A stretch of DNA of 64,000 nucleotides from Geothrix paludis. Its GTDB lineage: Bacteria > Acidobacteriota > Holophagae > Holophagales > Holophagaceae. Numbering within the stretch: the first letter of the stretch is position 1; the number at the start of each line of letters is the position of its first letter. The stretch spans positions 1 through 64,000 of the forward strand of contig NZ_JAKZLC010000005.1 of the NCBI RefSeq assembly GCF_022808815.1, written 5' to 3'. Shown here piece by piece: positions 55,047 to 62,871 of this stretch. The notes under the pieces were generated by a model that worked only from the letters and a program-made list of their open reading frames with translations, made no database searches and was not told the DNA's origin. Made by a program: the position numbers and the translations under genes.

Positions 55047-55750
55047 AATGGCACCTCGCCTTCCTTCTGGCATTGGCCCTGCCGGACCTGCCCCTCGACC
55101 CGTTCCACGGGGGTCTCCCCGCCTCGCCCGGCCATCCGCTGGGGCTGGACGACCTGGGGCGGGATGCCCTGCTGCGCCTGCTGCTGGCGGGTTCCCGCAG
55201 CGTGGGATTCGCCAGCGCCTGCGCCCTGCTGGGGCTGGGGACCGCGCTGCTGCTCGCCTGGCACGGCCGACGCTGGTCCGGCGCCCTGTCCGCCCTGCGC
55301 AGCCTGCCGCCGGTGCTCTTCCTGCTCCCCCTGGCCGCGGCCGTCGGAGGCCTCGGCGTCGCGACCCTCTTCCTGCTGCTGGGCCTGCTGCTGGCCCCCC
55401 ACCTGGAGCCTCCCCTGCGCATCAAGCTCGACGCCTTCCGGCAATCGCCGGCCTGGGCGGCGGAGCGGACCCTGGGCGCCACACCGGCCTCCACCTTCCG
55501 CCGCTGGTCCCCCTGGGCCCTGGATCAGGCTGCGGGCCTGTTCCCCAGCGCCTGGCTCGGGGCCCTGTGGGGCGAGGCCACCCTGTCCACCCTCGGCCTG
55601 GGTCCCGGTCCCGACCACGACAGCCTGGGGCGCCTGCTGCTGGAACAGCTCCCCCGCCTCGCCACGGATCCCACTCCCCTCGGATGGGCCGCGCTGGCTC
55701 TGGTGCTGGGCCTGGCCTGGGCGTCCGTGCCCAGGCGGACGAGCCTCTGA
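55043..55750 (+). CDS. peptide ABC transporter permease (DppC-like, short)
   Basis: 235 aa, about 50-70 residues shorter than usual DppC. It has HPLGLDDLGRDALLRLLLAGSRSVG, the family segment after the first helix, and EATLSTLGLGPGPDHDSLGRLL near the end, plus about five helices. GTG 55043 overlaps the previous stop (GTGA), with GGAGG 7 nt upstream. No ATPase (DppD/DppF) genes follow; the next gene is convergent. The ATPase must be encoded elsewhere, or the system is degenerate. Confidence 0.78.
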   Translation: MKWHLAFLLALALPDLPLDPFHGGLPASPGHPLGLDDLGRDALLRLLLAGSRSVGFASACALLGLGTALLLAWHGRRWSGALSALRSLPPVLFLLPLAAAVGGLGVATLFLLLGLLLAPHLEPPLRIKLDAFRQSPAWAAERTLGATPASTFRRWSPWALDQAAGLFPSAWLGALWGEATLSTLGLGPGPDHDSLGRLLLEQLPRLATDPTPLGWAALALVLGLAWASVPRRTSL

Positions 55751-55764
55751 GGCTGTCTCCCTTC

Positions 55765-57018
55765 TCAGTCCAGCTTGGCCTGCATGATGTCCAGGATCTC
55801 GCCGTCGGCGCAGGCCATGCCCTGCTGGGCGAGGCGGCCCAGGTGGGCCAGGGAGGCCTCGCCGGTGGCGCCCACGATGCCATCCGTCCCGGGAATGCCG
55901 AAGCCCGCCAGGGCCAGCTCCGCCGAACGGAACGCCGCCTCCACGCCCGTCATGGCCTTCATGGCGCAGCCGATCTTGGCCCCGTCGCAGATGAGCCCCG
56001 CCAGGTTGCCCACCATGTTGTGGATGGCCAGCTCCATCTGCGGAATCCCGCCGCCGCCCAGGTGCACCAGGCCCACGGCGATGCCGATGCCGGCCGCGTT
56101 GGAGGCCCCGCACACCGCGGAGAGCGTGCCCAGGCGATGCGTGGTGGCCGTGGTCAGCAGACAGGCCAGGGCCAGGGCTTCCTCGATGCGGGCCTCCTCG
56201 TAATTTTTGCGCCGGGCCCACAGCCCCAGCGCCACGGACACGGTGATGCCCTTGTTGCCGGACCCCGCCAGGGACATGACCGTGAGCGGCTCGCCGGACA
56301 TGCGCCCCAGCACGCCGGAGCTCACCAGCCGCGGGATGCGGAGCCAGGGCTCGCCCTCCGGCCCGGGCACGAAGCCCGCCGGCAGGTGCCCGACGCTATG
56401 TTCGGCCATGGCCAGGTTCAGCGCCAGGCCCTCCCGCAGGCGCGCCCGGTCCACCTCGGTGATCGTTCCGGCGAGGGACACCAGCTCCACCAGAGACATG
56501 CCGCCGACCTGCTCGCGGACGCGGTCCCCCGCGTCCGAGCCCGCCTGGGCCGCGGCCAGGGGCGCCGCCACGCCATCCGTTTCCAGCCGCGCGAGGCGGG
56601 TGTGCTCCTGCTCCAGTACCGCTCGGCCCACGCCCCCTTCGCAGGCCACGGTGCAGTCGATGTAGAGGTCGGGCCGGGAGGCATCCACCTCCACGTGGAG
56701 GGCGCCGCGGTCCAGCAGCCGTCCGGCCTGCTCGAGCGCTTCGGGTGTGACGGTCTCAAAAATTTGCAGCGCCGGCGCGGGGTCCGGAAGCACGGCCCCC
56801 AGGGCAAGCGCCCAGAGCACCCCGGTGCGCCCACCGCTGTTGGGAATGCCCACGGCGTGGCAGTTCTTGTAGGTGCGCACATCGAGCACCAGCCGGGCCA
56901 TGCGCGGCTCGCCGCGCCCCTGGCGGGCCGCCAGGCAGGCGGCGTAGGCCACCGCCGCGGGTTCCGTGCAGCCCAGGGCCGGCTTCCATTCGGCGGACAG
57001 GTACTCGGTCAGATCCAT
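55765..57018 (-). CDS. UPF0597/YhaM-like L-cysteine desulfidase or L-serine dehydratase
   Basis: 417 aa of the serine-dehydratase-alpha-like UPF0597 family. Cysteines expected to hold the 4Fe-4S cluster are in ALGCTEPAAVAYAAC near the N-terminus, and VCGASNAAG, CDGAKIGCAMK in the C-terminal half. Enzymes of this group release H2S or ammonia with pyruvate from cysteine or serine; which substrate applies here cannot be determined. The ATG at 57018 has GAGG 6 nt upstream. It converges with the peptide permease gene. Confidence 0.85.
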   Translation of the reverse strand: MDLTEYLSAEWKPALGCTEPAAVAYAACLAARQGRGEPRMARLVLDVRTYKNCHAVGIPNSGGRTGVLWALALGAVLPDPAPALQIFETVTPEALEQAGRLLDRGALHVEVDASRPDLYIDCTVACEGGVGRAVLEQEHTRLARLETDGVAAPLAAAQAGSDAGDRVREQVGGMSLVELVSLAGTITEVDRARLREGLALNLAMAEHSVGHLPAGFVPGPEGEPWLRIPRLVSSGVLGRMSGEPLTVMSLAGSGNKGITVSVALGLWARRKNYEEARIEEALALACLLTTATTHRLGTLSAVCGASNAAGIGIAVGLVHLGGGGIPQMELAIHNMVGNLAGLICDGAKIGCAMKAMTGVEAAFRSAELALAGFGIPGTDGIVGATGEASLAHLGRLAQQGMACADGEILDIMQAKLD

Positions 57019-57106
57019 GGACAACCTCGCGGCCCCCATTCTGGCCGCAAGACCGCATGTCCCCGGTCACAGGCGGAGGAGGAACGGGTTCCGTGAGAAA
57101 TGCTAT

Positions 57107-57226
57107 TTCGCCACCGATTTCGCCGATTGCAGTGATTGCGCCTCGGATGCCTCCCATGGAACCCCTGCTGCGATGGAACAGGAATCCGCTTTTCATCAAC
57201 GAAATCGGCGAAATCGGTGGCTAAAA
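57107..57226. repeat. GATTTCGCC-word palindromic intergenic element
   Basis: The left arm (57107-57140) reads TTCGCCACCGATTTCGCCGA and further GATT words at 9-nt period. The right arm (57195-57226) is its inverse (ATCAACGAAATCGGCGAAAT, then CGGTGGCTAA). The ~55-nt middle is unrelated. The right arm matches the half copy at 71-97. It occupies most of the 266-nt gap between the YhaM-like gene and bcp. No terminator or promoter is clear beside it. Confidence 0.7.
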
Positions 57227-57284
57227 AATTCTTTCAGGCGGCTTCCCCCACGCCGGGGACCCGACTCGTATTAGGCTACGGCCC

Positions 57285-57755
57285 ATGACTTCGCTGATCG
57301 GACATCCCCTCCCCGCCTTCTCCCTCCAGGACGACCAGGGTGCCACGGTCACGGCCGCGGACCTCAAAGGCCGCTGGACCGTGCTCTACGCCTATCCCAA
57401 GGACAGCACCCCCGGCTGCACCACGGAGGCCTGCGATTTCCGCGACAGCTGGACCCGCGTGCAAGCCCTGGGCGCCCAGGTCTACGGCCTCAGCCGCGAC
57501 AGCCTCAAGAGCCACCAGAACTTCATCACCAAGCAAAGCCTCCCCTTCCGCCTGCTCTCCGATCCCGAGTGCGCCCTCCTCAAGCCCCTCGGCGCCTTCG
57601 GCAAGAAGATGATGTACGGCAAGGAAGTGGAGGGCATCATCCGCAGCACCTTCCTCATCGACTCCAAGGGCGTCGTCCGTCACGCCTGGCCCAAGGTGAG
57701 CGTGAAGGGTCACGTGCAGGAGGTGATGGAAACGCTCGAGAAGCTGAAGGGCTGA
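57285..57755 (+). CDS. bcp: thioredoxin-dependent peroxiredoxin (Bcp/PrxQ)
   Basis: 156 aa, reduces hydroperoxides in the cytoplasm. It has PAFSLQDDQGATVTAADLKG, the active site STPGCTTEACDFRD with peroxidatic Cys and the PrxQ-type resolving Cys five residues later, and a standard C-terminal end. The length is normal. The ATG has no strong ribosome site. The next gene begins one nt after its stop. Confidence 0.95.
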   Translation: MTSLIGHPLPAFSLQDDQGATVTAADLKGRWTVLYAYPKDSTPGCTTEACDFRDSWTRVQALGAQVYGLSRDSLKSHQNFITKQSLPFRLLSDPECALLKPLGAFGKKMMYGKEVEGIIRSTFLIDSKGVVRHAWPKVSVKGHVQEVMETLEKLKG

Positions 57756-57756
57756 C

Positions 57757-58566
57757 ATGAACTGGTCCTACCTCGGCATCGCGGCCCTCCTGCCGCTCAC
57801 CCTCGCCCTCGCGGCGACGCTCCTGGCCGGAGCCATCCAAGCCCTTCGACTCCACCGCCAGGGCGGGAGCAGCCGGGTGGCGCTAGGCCGCTTCCTCCGG
57901 ACGATGGCGCTGGTGTTCCCGCTGGCCTTTGTGGCCGCAACCCTGTGGGATGGCCGGGCCACCTGGCGCGGGCTCCTTGGAGCGGCCCTCGGCCGACCCG
58001 TGGACCAACGGGTGATGGGTCTCCTCCGCTCCCATGGCGAGGGGTTCCTTGCCAAGGACCCGGCCAAGGCAGCCACCTGGTTTCGGAAGGCGGCCAACGG
58101 CGGCGACGCGCGTGCCCAGTACCTGTTCGCCCGGGCCCTGGCCTCCGGTACGGGAGTTCCGAGGAATCCCGGCGAAGCCCTGACCTGGGCCGAGTCCGCC
58201 GCCCGGCAGGGCGATGATGATGCCATGGTGCTGGCGGGGGACCTCCTGCGACCGTCGGATCCCGTTGCTGCCGAGACCTGGTACCAGCAAGCCCTGGCAG
58301 CTCTCCGCCCCCGAATCGCCCGGCGTGATCCCGAGGCTTGCCTCGCCCAGGGGCTGATGATGGCCTACGGGAAGGGCACGCCCAAAGACCTTGTGGAGGG
58401 TGTGGCCTGGATGAAAGTGGCTGAGCGCCTGGGCCTGCGCGGCCTCAGGGTCATCGCCGTCCACCTGGCCGAAGCCCAGCTCCCACCCACCCAGCGCGCC
58501 GAAGCCACCCAGCGCGCCGAGGACCTAATGAAGTCCCTGCCAGCGGAAAAGCGGGGGCAGGATTAA
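57757..58566 (+). CDS. membrane-anchored Sel1-repeat protein
   Basis: 269 aa. Two N-terminal membrane helices (LGIAALLPLTLALAATLLAG and FLRTMALVFPLAFVAATLW) precede a region of Sel1-like helical repeats (residues ~85-230): AATWFRKAANGGDARAQYLFA, then ASGTGVPRNPGEALTWAESAARQGDDDAM and a last copy with YGKGTPKDLVEGVAWMKVAERLG. Sel1 proteins usually scaffold protein complexes. Its TAA stop lies inside the first word of the GGATTAACA repeat element, so the repeat borders or forms its 3' end. Confidence 0.82.
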   Translation: MNWSYLGIAALLPLTLALAATLLAGAIQALRLHRQGGSSRVALGRFLRTMALVFPLAFVAATLWDGRATWRGLLGAALGRPVDQRVMGLLRSHGEGFLAKDPAKAATWFRKAANGGDARAQYLFARALASGTGVPRNPGEALTWAESAARQGDDDAMVLAGDLLRPSDPVAAETWYQQALAALRPRIARRDPEACLAQGLMMAYGKGTPKDLVEGVAWMKVAERLGLRGLRVIAVHLAEAQLPPTQRAEATQRAEDLMKSLPAEKRGQD

Positions 58567-58656
58567 CAGGATGAGAAGAAGGATTAACAGGATTCAAATC
58601 GCATCGATTCCTTTTTAATCCTGTTAATCCAGCACTTAATCCTGTTAATCCTGTCC
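58558..58656. repeat. GGATTAACA-word palindromic intergenic element
   Basis: The left arm (58558 onward) contains CAGGATTAACAGGATGAG and GGATTAACAGGATTCA. The right arm (58612-58656) is the inverse (TTAATCCTGTTAATCC twice). The word is GGATTAACA at 9-nt spacing. The element spans the whole 112-nt gap between the Sel1 gene and the convergent fabI and includes the Sel1 stop codon. In this position it could work as a bidirectional terminator. Confidence 0.78.
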
Positions 58657-58678
58657 AAGCCTTTCGGTGTGCCGCCGC

Positions 58679-59458
58679 CTACCCCGCCATGATGCTGAAG
58701 CCGCCGTCCACGTAGAGCACTTGGCCGGTGATGCCGCGGCCCATGTCGCTGACGAGGAACACGCCGGCATCACCCACTTCCAGCTGGTCCGTGTCGCGCT
58801 GCAGCGGGGTGTGGGAACGGTGGGCCTTCAGCTTGGAGCCGATGCCCGGGATGGCCGAGGAGGCCAGGGTCTTGATGGGGCCGGCGGAGATGGCGTTCAC
58901 GCGGATGCCCTGGGGGCCCAGGTCGGCGGCAAGATATCGCACCGTGGACTCCAGGGCGGCCTTGGCCACGCCCATCACGTTGTAGCCCGGCACCACCCGC
59001 TCGCCGCCCAGGTAGCTGAGGGTCACGATGGAGCCACCCTCAGCCATGAGGGGCTGGGCCGCATTGCAGACGGCCGCCAGGGAGTAGGCGCTGATGTCGT
59101 GGGCCACGCGGAAGTCCTCGCGGCTGGTCTCCACGAAGCGGCCTTCCAGGGCCTGCCGGGGCGCGTAGGCCACCGCGTGCACCAGGAAGTCGAGCTTGCC
59201 CCACTTCTTGCGAATCTCGTCGAAGGCCATGACGATCTGGCTGTCGCTGCCCACGTCCATGGGTAGCAGGAGGGGATTCTTCAGCTCCGCCGCCAGCTCG
59301 CGGACGTTCTCGCCCAGGCGCTCGTTCTGGTAGGTCAGGCAGAGCTGGGCGCCGGCCTCGGCCACCTTCTGGGTGATGCCCCAGGCGATGGACCGCTTAT
59401 TCGCCACGCCGATGATCAGGCCCCGTTTCCCTTCCAACAATCCGCCCTTGGCGCTCAT
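58679..59458 (-). CDS. fabI: enoyl-[ACP] reductase (NADH)
   Basis: 259-aa FabI-type SDR that reduces enoyl-ACP in the last step of fatty-acid elongation. It has the FabI signature LIIGVANKRSIAWGI at the N-terminus, VGSDSQI, and the catalytic Y(x6)K in GYNVMGVAKAALES. The C-terminus (VLYVDGGFSIMAG) is standard. The ATG at 59458 follows GGAGGAGA. It lies alone between repeat elements, separate from the other fab genes. Confidence 0.94.
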   Translation of the reverse strand: MSAKGGLLEGKRGLIIGVANKRSIAWGITQKVAEAGAQLCLTYQNERLGENVRELAAELKNPLLLPMDVGSDSQIVMAFDEIRKKWGKLDFLVHAVAYAPRQALEGRFVETSREDFRVAHDISAYSLAAVCNAAQPLMAEGGSIVTLSYLGGERVVPGYNVMGVAKAALESTVRYLAADLGPQGIRVNAISAGPIKTLASSAIPGIGSKLKAHRSHTPLQRDTDQLEVGDAGVFLVSDMGRGITGQVLYVDGGFSIMAG

Positions 59459-59595
59459 GCGATCTCCTCCAGAGCCATGTGCAAACAATCACTTAGCATA
59501 GCCGAACCCGCGCCGCCACGCTATACCCGGGGTCAGGATGGGACCGTTGCCCATGGCTGCCGGATTCTCATGGAAAACCTTCCAGATTCCCACCC

Positions 59596-59640
59596 CAATC
59601 CTGTTCATCCTGCCTTCAATCCTGTTAATCCTGTCTTCGC
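59596..59640. repeat. GGATTAACA-word half element
   Basis: The run contains CAATCCTGTTCATCCTG and TTCAATCCTGTTAATCCTGT, the inverse orientation of the GGATTAACA word seen at 58558-58656. No opposite arm is present, so it is a half copy. It lies just before the TPR gene start (59654) in the 195-nt gap after fabI, and may overlap that gene's promoter. I see nothing else in the gap. Confidence 0.6.
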
Positions 59641-59653
59641 GTTCGCTTGAAGG

Positions 59654-60730
59654 ATGCCCGTGCCCCTCCCCGTCCCCATCGCCCTTGTGTTCCTGGCCCA
59701 GCCCGCGGCGCCATCCTTCCGGGCCGACCTCGACGCCGGGCGCTACCTCAAGGTGCTCGCGGACGCGGAAGCCCGCCTGCGCCAGGACCCGAACGATGCC
59801 GCGGCCTGGGCGGCCAAGTCCCAGGCCCTCTCCAGCCTCCAGCGCTTCGCCGAGGCCCACTCGGCCGCAGATCGCGCCTTGGCCGCGAACCCCCGCCTGG
59901 CGGACGCCCTCCTGGCCCGGGGCCTGGCCCGGGCGGGCGAGGCCATCCGCCAGCGGGACCTCGGCAGCCTCCGCGGCGCCCTGGGCGCCATGGACGACCT
60001 GCGCGCCGCCACCGAAGCCGATCCCACCCTCGCCCCCGCCTGGATGAGCCTCGGTCTGGCCTATGAGATGTTGCCGGGCATCCTGGGCGGCTCCACCCGG
60101 AAGGCCCTGCGCTGCGCCGACCAGCTCCGCCGCGTGGCCCCGGCCCGGGGGGACCTTCTCCAGGCCCTGGTCCTGGTGGAAGAAGACAAGTGGTGGGAAG
60201 CCCAGCCGTACTTCGGTCGCGCCTTGGCCCAGGCGCCGCAGGATCCCGAAGTGGTGGGCCAGTGGCTCGATGCCCTGGACCGCCGCCCCGCCAAGAAGGC
60301 CCTGGGCGAAGCCGGGAAGAACGCCCGCCTGCTCGCCGAGGCCGCTCGTCTGCTGCCCGGCGTGCGCACCCGCGCCCGGGGCGTAGCCGCCACCAGCGAC
60401 GCCTACCTGCACGGCGGCCGCCCCGACCTCGCCTGGCAAGTGGTCCAGGACCACCTCGCCCAGGTGGACGCCCCCAGCCTCCTCCGCCTGCAGCTCGGCA
60501 AAGTGGCCGCCGTCAGCGGTCTCCACCGCCCTGAAGGCCTGGCTGCCCTGGACCAGGTCCTCCGCGAGCCCCTCGAAGGCGGCGCCGCTGGCTACCCCGG
60601 CACCTGGTGGCGCAAAGGCCAGATCCTGCGTGACCTCGGAAGGAAAGACGAAGCCCGCAAGGCCGCCCAGGAGGCCCTGCGGCTGGATCCGAAGCATCGG
60701 GGGGCGAGGGAGCTGATGGACATACCCTAG
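59654..60730 (+). CDS. TPR-repeat protein
   Basis: 358 aa with a short hydrophobic N-terminus (VPIALVFLAQPAAPSF) that may be a signal peptide. Tetratricopeptide-like repeats fill the rest: GRYLKVLADAEARLRQDPNDAAAWAAKSQ and the following copies with PRLADALLARGLARAG, DPTLAPAWMSLGLAYE, and PQDPEVVGQWLDAL, plus a last one near the C-terminus (DEARKAAQEALRLDP). Such proteins mediate protein contacts; no specific role can be assigned. The start ATG is directly preceded by AAGG. Confidence 0.82.
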   Translation: MPVPLPVPIALVFLAQPAAPSFRADLDAGRYLKVLADAEARLRQDPNDAAAWAAKSQALSSLQRFAEAHSAADRALAANPRLADALLARGLARAGEAIRQRDLGSLRGALGAMDDLRAATEADPTLAPAWMSLGLAYEMLPGILGGSTRKALRCADQLRRVAPARGDLLQALVLVEEDKWWEAQPYFGRALAQAPQDPEVVGQWLDALDRRPAKKALGEAGKNARLLAEAARLLPGVRTRARGVAATSDAYLHGGRPDLAWQVVQDHLAQVDAPSLLRLQLGKVAAVSGLHRPEGLAALDQVLREPLEGGAAGYPGTWWRKGQILRDLGRKDEARKAAQEALRLDPKHRGARELMDIP

Positions 60731-60794
60731 CGAACTCGAGATCTTGTCCAGATAAATGTCTAGCGCTGAAAACACCTTGTTTGTGAGCCCTTCC

Positions 60795-61931
60795 ATGAAC
60801 CTCTCACCAATTCCATTCAATCGCCCACGCGCCATAGGCAGAGAAAGGACCTATCTCCATCAAGCCCTCGAAAGTGAGCGGTGGTGCGGAAATGGAGTCT
60901 TTACCCAGCGAGCTCAAGCCCTATTCGAATCCCGATTTGGATTCCGTAAAGTCCTCCTCACACCCTCCTGCACGGACGCTCTCGAGATGGCTGCCCTCCT
61001 TTCAGCTGTCGGCCCGGGCGACGAAGTCATCATCCCTTCCTACACCTTTGTCTCTACGGCCAACCCCTTCATTCTCCGTGGAGCAAAGGTGGTGTTCGCA
61101 GACAGCCTTCCCCGCCACCCGAACCTGGATCCAGACCAGCTGGAGGCCCTGGCAACCAGCCGTACCCGAGCGATCGTGGTTATGCACTACGGCGGAGTCG
61201 CCTGCGACATGGGTAGGATCCTCGGCTGGGCCCAACAGCGAGGCCTTCTCGTGATCGAGGATGCGGCCCATTGCATTGATGCGCGTTTCAGGGACAGCCC
61301 TCTCGGGAGCCTCGGGCACCTGGGCACCTTCTCCTTCCACGAGACTAAGAACATCGCTTGCGGAGAGGGGGGTGCCCTCGCGGTGAACGACGAGAAGCTC
61401 GCCCCCCGGGCCGAGGTCATCCGCGAGAAGGGCACGAACCGTGCCGCCTTCTTCCGGGGCGAGGTGGACAAGTACGGCTGGGTGGACGTCGGTTCCAGCT
61501 TCCTCCCCTCCGAGTTCGCGGCTGCCGTGCTGCTGGCCCAGCTCGAGGAGGTGGACGCCATCCAGGCCAGGCGGGTGGCCATCTGGGAGCGTTACGCGAC
61601 TGGCCTGTCAGACCTCCCGCGCAGGGGCGATGTGATCCTGCCAGTCCTTCCACCCTACGCCAGCCAGAACGCTCACGTTTTCTACCTGGTCACCGACACC
61701 CTCGAGACCCGCTCGCGCCTGATGGCCCACCTCAAGGAACGGGGCATCGGCGCAGTTTTCCACTACCAGAGCCTGCACCAGAGCGCCTTCTACCGGGACC
61801 AGCACGATGGCCGCGCCCTTCCGAACTCGGACCGGTTCACGGACTGCCTGCTCCGCCTCCCGCTGTATGAGGGGCTCGCGCACGAGGAGGTCGACCGGGT
61901 GGTCGAGGCCGTCACCCAGTTCTTCGGCTAG
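60795..61931 (+). CDS. wecE: DegT/DnrJ/EryC1/StrS sugar aminotransferase (WecE-like)
   Basis: 378-aa PLP enzyme that would transaminate a nucleotide keto-sugar, probably dTDP-4-keto-6-deoxyglucose to the 4-amino sugar. It has PSCTDALEMAALL, GDEVIIPSYTFVSTANPF, VIEDAAHCID and the internal aldimine Lys in FSFHETKNIACGEGGALAVND, as in WecE/RffA. The conserved N-terminus (IPFNRP) follows the ATG at 60795; an ATG at 60756 would add 13 residues. It is the first gene of a surface-sugar segment and starts in sequence of visibly lower GC than its neighbours. Confidence 0.9.
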   Translation: MNLSPIPFNRPRAIGRERTYLHQALESERWCGNGVFTQRAQALFESRFGFRKVLLTPSCTDALEMAALLSAVGPGDEVIIPSYTFVSTANPFILRGAKVVFADSLPRHPNLDPDQLEALATSRTRAIVVMHYGGVACDMGRILGWAQQRGLLVIEDAAHCIDARFRDSPLGSLGHLGTFSFHETKNIACGEGGALAVNDEKLAPRAEVIREKGTNRAAFFRGEVDKYGWVDVGSSFLPSEFAAAVLLAQLEEVDAIQARRVAIWERYATGLSDLPRRGDVILPVLPPYASQNAHVFYLVTDTLETRSRLMAHLKERGIGAVFHYQSLHQSAFYRDQHDGRALPNSDRFTDCLLRLPLYEGLAHEEVDRVVEAVTQFFG

Positions 61932-62797
61932 GTCCGCCGCGCCACGAGGAAGAGTGATCCCCCTGCGGGAAAATCCATGCCAGCCCTGATGAAGGCCCGT
62001 TCAACCGTCAGCACCGCTGTCAGGACGCTCTGCTTCCACGGCGAGAGGTCGAACTCCGCGAGGGGATTGAAGGAGTCCTTCTTCCTTTGGATGCGCAGGC
62101 GGCTGAAAGCGAGGGCTGGGAGCAGCAGGGACACGAAGGAGCCCGCGCGGAGGGGCTTCAATCCGGCACGCCTCACCTTCTCGAGCAGGTCCTTCCGTCG
62201 GTACCGGCGGACGTGGAAGGACTTCTCGTCGATCACAGTCCAAAGCCACGGATGCTGGGGCACCGTGATGAGGACCACCCCCCCGGGCTTGCAGGCCTCC
62301 GCCACCGAGTCCAGCACGCGCTGGTCCTCTTCGATGTGTTCCAGCACATCGAAGAGACCGATGGCATCGAATTCCTCCCAGAAGGGAATCTTCCGGGCAT
62401 CGATTTGGAGGAACGTCGCGCTCGGTAGCCGTCCGGCGGCGTAGGCCAGCCCCTCCACGAACAGCTCGGCTCCGCTCAGCTCGAGGTCCGGATGGACCTC
62501 GGCGATTCCCTTCAGAACGAATCCTGTGCCGCACCCGATTTCTAGGAACTTTCCCTCGGGTTCGACATACCGCTTGAATGCCCACTGAAGCAGCCGGTTT
62601 CTCGCCCGAAACCAGAAGTGCCCGACCTCCCGGCTGGCCAAGGCCTCGTAGAAAGTGGCGGAGTAGCCCTGCCCCTCCGAGGGGCGCGGACCACCGAGGA
62701 GAGGGATCCCGCCGGTCCATTCCGGCTCCCACCCGCAGGCCGGGCAGTGCCACCCATCTTCCTCGAAAAGCCGGGCACAGGACGGGCAACGTTTCAC
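61928..62797 (-). CDS. class I SAM methyltransferase with N-terminal zinc ribbon
   Basis: 289 aa. The start is probably GTG 62797, which has AGAGG upstream and puts a zinc ribbon (cysteines at 4, 7, 18, 21: CPSC and CPAC) at the N-terminus. The methyltransferase core has LEIGCGTGFVLKGIAE, LFDVLEHIEEDQRVLDSVAE and GGVVLITVPQHPWLW, typical of Methyltransf_11/12 enzymes that modify sugars or lipids. A longer TTG-initiated form is possible but less likely. It converges with the aminotransferase (4-nt overlap of the 3' ends) and diverges from the next gene across 74 nt. Confidence 0.85.
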   Translation of the reverse strand: MKRCPSCARLFEEDGWHCPACGWEPEWTGGIPLLGGPRPSEGQGYSATFYEALASREVGHFWFRARNRLLQWAFKRYVEPEGKFLEIGCGTGFVLKGIAEVHPDLELSGAELFVEGLAYAAGRLPSATFLQIDARKIPFWEEFDAIGLFDVLEHIEEDQRVLDSVAEACKPGGVVLITVPQHPWLWTVIDEKSFHVRRYRRKDLLEKVRRAGLKPLRAGSFVSLLLPALAFSRLRIQRKKDSFNPLAEFDLSPWKQSVLTAVLTVERAFIRAGMDFPAGGSLFLVARRT

Positions 62798-62871
62798 GCC
62801 AACCTCTGGAAGACGGTGGCGGAAGCCGAGATCGAGGCCTTCAGGTGGGAGGTATCTGCCATAATTCCGGA

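Noticed and set aside
60756-60794. Earlier ATG start for the aminotransferase
   Set aside because: It adds 13 residues before the conserved IPFNRP with no ribosome site. The ATG at 60795 fits the family better, though this is not certain.
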